NCBI GenBank assembly: GCA_963971405.1
Contig: OZ020485.1
Coordinates: 31,639,921 to 31,703,920, forward strand
DNA: 64,000 nucleotides
From: Psococerastis gibbosa
Lineage: Eukaryota; Arthropoda; Insecta; Psocodea; Psocidae
Direction of reading: 5' to 3'
Below, piece after piece: positions 44,431 to 54,623 of the stretch; position 1 is the stretch's first letter, and each line of letters starts with the position of its first letter. A program made the position numbers and the translations under genes. The notes beneath the pieces were generated by a model, which had not been told where the DNA came from, did no database searches, and saw only the letters and a list, made by a program, of their open reading frames with translations.

Positions 44431-44868
44431 GTTCCTTTGGCCCATCAAAGTTGTGATATCCAGATGGGCCAAGTTCCTTTTTTCTGCCTATGTATGTTGT
44501 GATATCAGGATGGGCCAAGTTCTTGTAATTTTTCTCTTTGAATATTTTCTCTAAAAAATTAATTTAAATTTTTTTTTTCAGAACTTGGTGCTTCTTCATG
44601 CTTATGTACCTTGACACTGAGACTTGCTGTAATTGGCCAATGATGACGCATAAGATATGTCTAAATTGTAAATTTGCAACTGAGGCCACAGTGTCGTTAC
44701 GTAGGTATACCTCTAAAAAACGATAGGAAACTACGAAGAGTTTTGCAAGGGAAGCACCCAAGTTCTGAAAAAAAAATTTAAATTAATTTTTTAGAGAAAA
44801 TATTCAAAGAGAAAAATTACAAGAACTTGGCCCATCTGGATATCACAACTTTGATGGGCCAAAGGAAC
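44431..44868. mobile_element. Foldback element with partly duplicated left arm
   Basis: The arms share GTTCCTTTGGCCCATC, GATGGGCCAAGTTCTTGTAA, TTTGAATATTTTCTCT and TTAATTTAAATT. The left arm carries an extra copy of the TTGTGATATC..GGATGGGCCAAGTTC unit. The loop is 44594-44757. No clear TSD. Confidence 0.75.
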
Positions 44869-44940
44869 AAATAACAAATAACTTGACATGTATGCATGGA
44901 GTGTTAAAAAAATTGAAAGACAGAGGAAGAATTTGTCATC

Positions 44941-44977
44941 TTTTCACCATACATGGCTGTACTATGTATGGTGAAAA
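44941..44977. repeat. Perfect 14-bp hairpin
   Basis: TTTTCACCATACAT (44941-44954) and its exact inverse at 44964-44977 with a 9-base loop. Confidence 0.8.
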
Positions 44978-47900
44978 ATGCTGGAACCGGAACAGCCATG
45001 ATGGAAGATCGAGAATAAATTTGAAAAGTGAAGATTCGAGAATTTTCGGGAAGTCTAGCTAGCACCAGAGTAACTAGAAGACTGACAAGTTATAGGAAGC
45101 TCATATGAAAGAAAGAACAATATATACAACATGCGAACCACCTACGTAGGAATTAAGCAAATCTAGAAGCTAGCTTTCGTTAAGTGACTACGTTAAGTTA
45201 AGTAATCAATTTTCTAAATAAAGTGAAAAAAATGGGAAATGGCAAGAATGAACCCAATCCCAAATTTCAGTTGTCCTGCACACGTGGATGGGATGAGCGT
45301 GCCATAGGTATGCTCGGCCGTAAGCTAAGTACGTAAAATTCATTACGTGATTGCTGAGTTATCATAAAACTTTTTCGGGTTTTTTGATTTATTCTGGGGG
45401 TTTGATGGTAAGAAGAGACAAATTCCTGAGTTTCACATTTCCAGTACATCTGGAAGTAGGCTATAATTTGTGTCAGTCAGTGAGTGAGTGAGTCCACACG
45501 AAAAGCGTGGTTTTGGGGTGTTTGGATTTCAGCAACCAATCATGCTTGAGTGCTGAATTTTTAAATTGGGGTTCTGTGCTGTATTTAAAGCCTGAATGCA
45601 AAATTAGAGGTCAATCGGAGAACTGGGTACAGTGATGGTTGGAAAGTGGCTAATATGCCGTTAACTCGCCGTGGAGATATACTTGATGGGCAGCTCATCG
45701 GGGGTGTATTTGGAACTTGGTCGCGCGCTGCCGCGCGCGTTGATATAATACCTTAATTCTGATTCAAAGCGCATATTTCATCATAAACATTACAAATATT
45801 TCATCGATCGAATAAATATTGGAGTGTGTAATCAGGGCCATTAGTTTATGGTTGGAGTAAATTTATATATTCCATTTAACCATAAAAGTGGTAACTGGAA
45901 ACATTATTAGGTTAGACAAATTGCACTACTATTGTTTTATTTCCACGGGATGAAATGTTAGACAATGAGTTCTAATATTGTGGCAGTTCTTTCATTAACC
46001 TTAAACCCTTTCCTTACTTTAATAAACCGTAGGATGATTAATCCCTTTTAACAATGCCATTGCTTTTATTCCATATACACATTTTTTTTTTAGAAATGAA
46101 GCCAAATTGTGAAGATCTGCTTTGTGGATTAATTTCCGTTCAAAACACCAGCTGGTGTAAATAAAAATAAAAATACTGTACACAGCAATTTCCGTTACAA
46201 CTTGTCAGGCCACACCAGTGGCCACATGTTGAACGTGACGTTAATGTATGATAATCTCCGTAATAACCTAACGCAATTGAAATGCCGCTCTTGAAAGAGT
46301 ACTGACAACGGCAAATTAAAATTGAATGGAATTAACAATCACAATGACCGGATTAAATTAACAGACCAAAATATACGGCCTTGGAGGCGTTAGGCGGAGA
46401 ATCCTACATATCAGCTGATATCGTTTAACCCCAATTTAAATGGACGGTGATTGAACCAAGCGGGTGGACAATCGAAAAAATGGTCTCGGCAGATCGGCTA
46501 ACATTTCAACGTTCAAAATTTCTCGGCATTCCGTAAGATTTGCTTCAATAGCAAAGTTATGCTTTGCGTCTGAACTAAATATATCACATAATTTAGAAGA
46601 TTATTGGGAACATTAGGGATATTTCACGGCAATCAATATTACAAAATTACACTAACAAGATATCAACGACAACACCTGTTGCACATGTGACCTGAAAGGA
46701 GCTCCAAGTAGTTACAATAATGTCAAGTAATAACCAAAGGGAAAGGAAGAGACATCCATGTAAATTTGCAATAATCTCCTACCATTTCTCGCGTTCTCTA
46801 TTCATCATGAATACCCATATGAGTGAAATTTAAAACAAAAGATAACGGAGACCCGTCAATTAAAATGTTAAGGAGCTATGACCGAAAAGGGACAGAACCA
46901 ACATGGAAACTTTGACACTCCTAATCTGTGAAGAACCTTATAACAGGCAGGGAAGAGGCTTTTAATCGAATTTTCCCACCAAATTTAAGTTACCTTTTAA
47001 TTACTCCCTCTAGATGAGCCAGAGCCCCCGTCGATTTGTCAGGTTAAACCGTTCAACTCTGTTTAAACTTTCGTTTTGAATAAACTATGGGATCCAGGAC
47101 CCAATCACGCATCGCCTCCAGTAAATAACACATAATTAGACCTTAATTAAACAACTAACTGAAACGTACTGTAACGCCTACTTTCTATGATTAAAAAACA
47201 TGAAAACACTACAGAGGTAAGTCGCACTAGGGGCTATGTAGGGTCAAATGAAAACTAAAACGAGAGAATGAAGAAAGTTTGTTTATTTTGCCTTTATCGT
47301 TTTAAAATTGCCTCCTTAGTAACTTTCATAGGTATTTTAGGTAATTTTGATTAAAAATACACAAATAACTTCGTTAAATACTATGTCAATGTATGAAATA
47401 AAAAACAGAACCGGTTTCGTCAAGAACACTTTCTAGTAGTGGAGTCTATTAAAATAAGTAATTCTTGATGAGTAAAAGGTATAAGAAAAAGGTAACGGTA
47501 TGCATTACCTATACTATTGGTTCCATTATCTAAGTACAACACCACTTCCTACACGACGAAGCAAAACCTTCCGCTCTTGAAGCATTTGCTCAAAATTCAC
47601 GAATGGACTCGAGACACTTAATGGAAGTTAACTCAAGCTATTTTATTTTTACAGAGATTAACCTAAAATTGTTGGTCACATTTTCAGTTTATCTGGAAGG
47701 CTATTACCAAAGTTCACCGTAGTTGAGGCCGATTTATAAACTTCCATAAACTTGTCTTAACACAATTTGTCCATAAGTTCCCTAAGCGAAGGCGAAGCCA
47801 CGAAGATAATTGCCAAGCTTGTCTATAACCGCTTTTCTATGATTCTTCATCTTGTGAAAGTTTATAAACGCGGCCTTGACAAAAATATTAGAAATACGTC

Positions 47901-48205
47901 TGGGAAACAAGTTTCATCTAAGATCTCCAGTAAAACGAGTCATTCATTGCCAGGGAAAGTCAGAAAAAACAAGTGAGCACAAAAACTCGGATGATAAAAC
48001 CATACTCTGCAAAAGAATGGCCATTAATGAGGCTATACAAAACGATATGAACTGATGCCAATTTTCAAATTTATTATTTTCACTGGCTAGCGTACATAAC
48101 GTATCTAGTTGAGCTTGCTCACAACTTCTCTTTCAGTTCAGCAGCTGAAATAAAGGCTTAACTCACATTTCTCATAATAAAAGGAAATATTATTAGGCAA
48201 TATCT
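44978..48205. other. Non-coding stretch with a local GC-rich tract
   Basis: A GTGA microsatellite lies at about 45476-45492 and CGCGCGCTGCCGCGCGCG at about 45723-45740. No exon was recognised. Confidence 0.4.
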
Positions 48206-48560
48206 TTTAGTCCATCATCATTATCATCAGATTCCCGGGTGAGATAGGTGAGCCTCTTTCACTCCCCCCTGTCTCTTCACTTCGGATCATTCAACACTTC
48301 CTCAGTTCCTCTGGTACTAGTCTCTCCTGTGATCGTCCTCAATCTGATTACTGTACCCATACCCTTTTCCCTCTTTTTCGTGTTCCGTCTACTTCTCTTC
48401 TTCCTCCAACCTACCTCCACGCGCACCAGCTGTTACCCATTCCCTTTACTTGTCCGAACCATTGCGATCTCCTTCTCACTTTATTCTCCACCAATGGTTC
48501 TTCCACCCCGACCTTTCTTCTCCTCACTTCATTTCTAATTCTATCCCTTTTCGTCCTCTA
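48206..48560 (-). pseudogene. RTE-like LINE C-terminal fragment
   Basis: The minus-strand translation reads EMRRRKVGVEEPLVENKV, then RRRSQWFGQVKGMGNSW, then an R/K-rich segment with stops, and ends near SHPGI. The W-FG-V block followed by a basic region is typical of LINE C-termini. A CAT/GATG-rich tail lies at 48206-48225. The plus-strand pyrimidine-rich frame of 96 residues here is its shadow. Confidence 0.7.
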
Positions 48561-49214
48561 ACGGGCTATAATGATGAACTTCATTTCAGCCGCTTGAATT
48601 TAATTGTCTCATTTTAGCCTCATAAACTAAGCAAATGGTATTTAAATACGAGTAAATGCGAATATTGCAAATTATGGGGAGATTAAAATATAACCGACGC
48701 GATTTATATTATATTTAATTTTATAACAAAAACAGTTATGCATACACTTGTTAAGTGTACATAATTTTTTACATCGCGGTAAATAATGTATTTAGATTTA
48801 AATTAGGTATTTAGATTCACGTTGAATAGATAGATGATGGATTGACCCGAACAGCATTTTTGTTTGTTGCATGGCTTGTGGCCAAAACCACAACGAGCTT
48901 TTCATCACCGACCTTCACACAGCTTATGTGTGCTTTGCCATGTGACTGAACGATCAATTACTCTTTTGAAGTTACTTCCGAAAGATGACAAATTGAAAAA
49001 AAATACATATAATGCCCAGAGGTGAGCGCGGCTCCCTCACGAGGCAATAAAAATGTATCGCATGACAATAGAGGTATAAAAATATCAGACATTTGCACAT
49101 GTCAGCAAATTCTACGTTATAAATACCTATGACCGTGAAGAAAACGACAACAACTAAAATGAAATCATTCGTTACATAACTTGCATGTAAATGCGCATAA
49201 TCAATAATAATTAA
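48561..49214. other. Non-coding stretch, no gene seen
   Basis: No exon or bounded repeat was recognised. Confidence 0.4.
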
Positions 49215-49428
49215 TATGGGTCAACTGAGCGGACGCGGAACCGTGCCAATAAAAACAAACTGCGTCTGTGTTTTATATAAAACTACGCTGAGTTGACCCA
49301 TACGTCACAGCAAAATGTCTCGGTTGTTTGATTGAGGCATACTGTGCAATTATTACGCGAACAACCGTCATCTTACAATTAATGACGCATGCATCGTATA
49401 TATGCATTGCTGCGACGTATGGGTCAAC
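49215..49428. repeat. Two abutting palindromes sharing one arm
   Basis: TATGGGTCAACTGAGCG (49215-49231) faces its inverse at 49286-49302. GTTGACCCATACGTCACAGC (49292) faces its near inverse ending at 49428. The middle arm takes part in both, so two MITE-like units or one three-armed unit is present. Confidence 0.65.
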
Positions 49429-49489
49429 CGCCGACTCATATACACGAATGCGAGAGACAACACCATACTACAACTTCATTGATATGTCA

Positions 49490-49566
49490 GGACATGTAAA
49501 GCAGGCGGTCCCGGGCCTTCCTAGTTGAGTGTAAGTTCTAACTCCAGTAGGTTGGCTGAGTAATAA
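49490..49566 (+). mobile_element. SINE-B 3' fragment
   Basis: GGACATGTAAAGCAGGCGGT and the following CCCGGGCCTTCCTAGTTGAG match the SINE-B body at 31563-31760. The tRNA-like head is missing. Confidence 0.75.
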
Positions 49567-50164
49567 AGTCATTATTTATTTACTTACTTATTTTACATTT
49601 ACCGGGCACTGGGCTTTGTAGATGTGAGACTGCGAATCACGGGTGGAGAGGGCAAGGAATTGAGTTCAATGCATTGGCAACAAGCTTACAGAACGGTTTG
49701 CCGGCGTTAGGCAACATTCCGTAGAAGAAATTATTCTCTACATTTTGATCTATACCAAAACGATTGGCCACAGTTATGGAACTTGATTTGTACGAAACAG
49801 GGATAGTGAGGGTGCCCGGAAAAGGTGTTTCATAAATAACCGCGGCCAATAAGTGACACCCACATACTATGCAGGCATCGAAATGAATAGGAACATCTCT
49901 TCTAAGGAATTTGACTTAATCTATAACTCTGGGTAGTATTGCACTATCCTTGGTTGACTTCGAACAATCTAAATACCATCGGGGTAGTCTCATACGAAAC
50001 ACTACTACCACACTAATATTATTAACCCTCAACAGAGGTGGCCACTTGTTTTTTTTTTTAAATTACGGTCAGCCGAGTTAAGGTTTTACAACTTGGGCTG
50101 CTTCAATCCATCGTATCACATAATAGGAACCAAACATGCAACCAACCTAGTTTGATAAGTAGGC
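49567..50164. other. Non-coding stretch, no gene seen
   Basis: CGATTGGCCACAG near 49760 resembles the arms at 19288-19620, so a decayed palindrome end may lie here. Confidence 0.35.
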
Positions 50165-50167
50165 TAA

Positions 50168-50547
50168 GGCGCCCATTCCACCGACCGGCTAGGGCTATTT
50201 ACAAAAACAGTGACGTGGTAGCAGACATTCAAGACTTATGCGGGGTTTCCACCGACCTCGCATTGCAGAATTGACGGAAATGTTTATTTTCCTCTATGCC
50301 ATAGTTAAAATTGATCAATGATCATACAGTAAAATCACAAACAAACTAAAATTAAAAAATGGCGTCATGGGATATGTTAAGTACAAACATTTTAATAGAT
50401 TTCTATAAAAAGAAAAATTCTAATTTCCGTCAATGTAATTTGCATTATGCAATGCGAGGTCGGTGGAAACGCCACCTAAGTCTTGAATGTCTGCTAACAC
50501 GTCACCGTTTTTGTAAATAGCCCTAGCCGGTCGGTGGAATGGGCGCC
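50168..50547. mobile_element. PIF/Harbinger-like foldback MITE with a second palindrome inside
   Basis: The outer ends are GGCGCCCATTCCACCGACCG and its inverse, with TAA at 50165-50167 and 50548-50550. The outer arms (about 70 bp) include CTAGGGCTATTTACAAAAAC and GCAGACATTCAAGACTTA. Inside, 50239-50476 is a second palindrome with TTTCCACCGACCTCGCATT arms, whose end resembles the outer end. Confidence 0.82.
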
Positions 50548-50550
50548 TAA

Positions 50551-51707
50551 TACAAACAAGCGCTAATGAGATTTGAGCTGCAATTCGGGATAGCCAGTTT
50601 TAATAAATGAACATTGACATTCAGACTCAGTATGTATGTAGTACAATAGCCTACTGATAATGCATGTAATAATAGTCCCAGTAATATTAGTTACCTCACG
50701 GTATAAGTTCCCCAGAGGCTCCAGGCATCTGAAAACTAGTTCCCCCAACTTTACAGGAGATAGCAGCGTACAGGATAACCCAGTTCCAAGCTCACGTCTT
50801 AACGTAGATCATGATGTTATGGGTGTAGAGGAACCCTTAACATTCATGGGGAAAAGGGTGTACTCTGACTGAGACGAAAGATTATTATAACAAACTCGTA
50901 GATAACGTGCTTGGTTAGAATCGTTTGTAAATTGTGTAGTTCAAACATTATTATAAAAACACACAGCTAAACATAAAAAGAAAGCATGACCCTACACTGC
51001 AGCATATAAAAGCAATTCAAAATGACAATTTTTCGCAACAGTACTCGTAAACGGAAGAATGAAAAAAAGGAGCAAAAGCTGTGTGCTAACAGGGTTTTAA
51101 GAACAATATACTATATGTGAAGTAATAAAGAGGCATGAAAAAGAATGAAGAAAAATGGCGCGAAATTCCAAGGGGATTTCCATAGTGGCGGCTTTCCAGA
51201 CATCGCATCGTTTCCTTTATTTCCGCCACTTCACAATATATTAGGTCAAAACTAAAACAAATTTCCACCATTTTGGAGAAACAATTGCAACGCAGAAAAG
51301 AGGTTCGTAGGTTTTATGCCTCTAAATAATTCATAGGAAATGCCCCCATAAATAAAACCAGTATACGATCCAAAAGAATTTGTATAGTTTCGCGGAAAAG
51401 AAAATTATCTTATGTTATACAATACTATACCATTGCGCACTGGTATAAAAGACCTAATAACAAGAAACAACACAGGAAAGTTCCGTTTATCAAATGTTCT
51501 GTGTTATAATATTCTGTATTGTAAATCTATGTTATAGATTCATGTATATTCAAATGGGATTTTAAGATTTAGAGGAGTTCAAAGAACATTATCATGTAAT
51601 AAATTATCTTTTTTATGCATGCGTTTTCGTACGGACGACAAAATAACGGACATCAAAGTAAAGGACAGTGCTACCAAAATAATTGTAGTGGTATGTTGCA
51701 GTGTCAT
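50551..51707. other. Non-coding stretch, no gene seen
   Basis: No exon or bounded repeat was recognised. Confidence 0.4.
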
Positions 51708-51945
51708 GGATCCTGTTGTGTTGTATGCAGGCTTTTTGTAAAAAAAAAGACGTAAAAGGAGATGGTCTGTCCACCCTATAAACAGTGCCAGATACTCAGA
51801 CGGTGCTTATAGGAATCTGTATGGGCTACTAAGAGAACATGATGATTATAATTACATGAGAATGTCGATCAGTTCATTTGACGAATTAGTTGTCAAGTTT
51901 AAGGACACTATTGCAATTCGGCCGGAGTTGGTACAGGGATTCTAA
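51708..51945 (+). pseudogene. PIF/Harbinger transposase N-terminal fragment, frameshifted
   Basis: From 51742 the frame reads KRRWSVHPINSAR, then GAYRNLYGLLREHDDYNYMR and MSISSFDELVVKFKDTI. This matches the N-terminus of PIF/Harbinger (ALP1-like) transposases: a basic patch, W-V-HPIN, G-A-Y-L and YMRMS-FDELV. An upstream ATG at 51708 is out of frame across a run of nine A, consistent with a slippage frameshift. A stop at 51943 ends the fragment, and the catalytic DDE domain is absent. It is dead, but shows that a PIF element of the kind that could mobilise the TAA-flanked MITEs once existed here. Confidence 0.72.
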
Positions 51946-52190
51946 TTTTTAATAGAGGAAACATATAGATGGATAGAGGAAACCTGCGTTTGTCGTGCGT
52001 CTGCATTTTTAAACACGGCCATATACCACCGTGTACTTTGAGCAGATGTCCGTCGCTGCGTTTGTCGTCCGTGTCTAAAACACTGCGACATATTTTAGAA
52101 ACGGAGGACAACGGAAGAGCTGTTCAAGACGTCTGTCTTTTAATATCGAATATTTCTGTTGATGAGCCTGTTATGGTATTGGGGTTATAA

Positions 52191-52346
52191 TAAGGTGACC
52201 ATCCGTCCCGATTTTTCCGGGACAGTCCCGATTTTTTAGGTCTGGTCCCGGATTTCTTCGAAGCGGTCATATGTCCGGGTACACGGATTTAATTATGTAT
52301 ATCTGGGTCCGTCCCGGATTCGGTTCAGGAAAATATGGTCACCTTA
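52191..52346. mobile_element. hAT-like MITE with perfect 8-bp TSD
   Basis: The ends are TAAGGTGACCAT and the inverse ATGGTCACCTTA. Perfect duplications GGTTATAA lie at 52183-52190 and 52347-52354. The interior repeats GTCCCGATTTTT-like blocks. At 156 bp it is non-autonomous. Confidence 0.88.
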
Positions 52347-52354
52347 GGTTATAA

Positions 52355-54083
52355 GCAGAGGCATTTGTGTGTACAGAATGTCAGTCAGATAGGGCCCTTG
52401 CTACATACTAGTAATCCATGTCTAAAGGACCACCGCCACGATTCTATTCTCTATTGGACCAGTATGGATTACCCTAGAAGGAGTGGTTATCCCAAAACAC
52501 AATGAATGGGTGGATTTGCCGCGATTTCATTAATCCTTCGGGAAATCAGACAAATCCCTCTAAGGTCTGCAAACAATAGGCTTTACGTCTCCTATCACGG
52601 TCACTGTCTTATAACAACACGATGCCTTCCTTTTGAATTTACAGATGTACGATTTCATTTTTTATATGATAAAACTAAAAAAGAAGAGTAAATGTACAAT
52701 ACTTAATAGCAATTTAATCGGGTGTACGGTAGTTCGAACACTCAAGGAGATCGGATTTACTCAACAATTCATAGTAGAATACAACAGTAATATGAGCCAA
52801 TCGTCCAGAAACTATCAGTCCTCATCAGGACTAAACCATCAGACCGTCTCCGGACTAAGCCTGAGTAGCACCAACTTCCGAAACGTCACCCCGTTCCCCC
52901 GACAATGGTCTCCGCCCTAATTCTTCGATGACTGTGAAGCCCCTGCCTCTAATGACTATTAACACAGCAGGTAATGTAAGTCCAACTAACTCTTTGGTAA
53001 ATGATATTACACCATTGCCATTAACCAATGCAGGACCATGTTGAGTGATGTTAAAGCTTTTGCCAGAGTGGATCGCAAATGAACCCTAATGGATTCTGGA
53101 TATAATTAAATAAGTCACAAAAAGGTTTTGTTGTGATTTGCTCGTCGGCCTCACTCCAGTGACTTTGATGTAAAACAGTGACAATCTACATACTGTAAGT
53201 ACATACATTATCATAGTCACTCACAATTTCCCTATGGCGACAGCCATTAAGGTTCAACCTCCTGTGTCAAATGCAATTTCAGTGAATTATGAGGGCAAGA
53301 CACGGTTTCCAGCCATCCATAAAATATGAAATTTACAAGTTCTCACGGTCCAGTTAACAATTTAAAGAATGGGTTCACAGCATCAGTTTTGATATACGGT
53401 AGTCCCAACGCAACGTTTGAGGACATGGTATTTCAAGCTCCCCATTTACAGGTATAGGTTGGCTGGTCTCACTTGACCGGAAGTCCGGAACGATAGCGGA
53501 GTCCAATCCACAGTGTGCATTAATAGTGTTTCGGTTGAACTAGACACAAAGGCGCTCAAAAACTACAGCTTTAATTATTATAAAAGCTACAGCTATAAAA
53601 ACTGCGTATTCTTTACCTTATCGGCGGAGTTTTGCACCAAATAGGGTCTTAAGTCAATTAATAAGTCTGTCTGTGCTGTACAATGCTAGATTGGAAATGC
53701 TATAGTGCATCCTAAGGCATATTATAAAGTACGTTTTAAATTACTTTCTTGCTCAATGTCAATCTCCGGGTATGATATGAAATTCTTTAACAAGACTAGA
53801 GAATTGTAGCCTTATCAGATGAAATTTATCAACTGTAAAGTGAAATGACATCAACTTGGACTCAGTCTACTACGAAAGAGATTGCAAACTTCATTGATAA
53901 CGTTTGCGCTTTTTATCATTATGATAAAGAAATCACCCAGCCACGATAAAATTCGCGTCACTTACATTTATACGATTTGTCGATTTGTCACTCGACAGAT
54001 TACACATTGAAATATCTGTTATTTCAAAGTTTGAAATAATAAAATGTACATAAAATGGTACTTAAAATAATTATGATAATCAA
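52355..54083. other. Mostly non-coding; one Ser-rich open frame of unknown meaning
   Basis: A plus-strand frame at 52633-52920 (95 codons) ends in a Ser/Gln/Asn-rich stretch containing SQSSRNYQSSSGLNHQ and stops after QWSPP. TTTGAATTTACAG at about 52643 could be an acceptor. I recognise no family and do not call it a gene. Confidence 0.3.
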
Positions 54084-54092
54084 CACAATTAA

Positions 54093-54315
54093 GCACGAAG
54101 ACTCCAATGGACCGGTCACCTTTCAAGGTTGCCCTCGACCAGGGCCGCGGCTAAGGTGTGGCAAGCCCAACCAGCAGGCAACCGACCACAGGGGCGACCT
54201 AGGAAGAGATGGTCGGACCAGCGCTCCGAGGATTTGAGAGCCTGCAGCATCCATTTCGACGCATGGAGGGAGTTAGCCGAGAATCGCGCGCTTTGGAGGG
54301 GCTTGGTGCGACAGG
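54093..54315 (+). pseudogene. 5'-truncated LINE 3' end with 9-bp TSD
   Basis: The frames read RLQWTGHL, then KVWQAQPAGNRPQGRPRKRW and DAWRELAENRALWRGLVRQA. The W-GH-L block followed by GRPRKRW and a final W..L.RQA is typical of LINE C-termini. The repeat CACAATTAA lies at 54084-54092 and 54316-54324. The copy is truncated and dead. Confidence 0.82.
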
Positions 54316-54623
54316 CACAATTAATTAAATTTCAGAGAAAACTACCCTCTGCAAAATGAAAGAAATGTACATTTTTGGTCAACGTGAAGTCGGGTCATCT
54401 GAGTTGCTATACAGCCCCAACCCCACGAGTTGGCTCGGTATTCTTTTATTTATTTGTAGTCAATAGAAAAATAATTATTAATCCTGTGGCTGACGAAAAG
54501 GAATGTAGCCAGCCACGCTCACTTTGCCTGTTTACATTAATAATAATAATGATAATAAGCGTCTTATATTTACGGGGCGAGACTTAAGACTAGAAAGTCT
54601 TTTTCTGCCTAACCCACTTCCAA

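Noticed and set aside
48248-48538. Plus-strand 96-residue frame rich in Ser, Pro, Leu and Phe
   Set aside because: It is the shadow of a LINE C-terminal fragment on the minus strand.
52633-52920. Ser-rich 95-codon frame downstream of the PIF fragment, considered as the second PIF protein
   Set aside because: No Myb/MADF-like motif visible and no shared boundaries with the transposase fragment.
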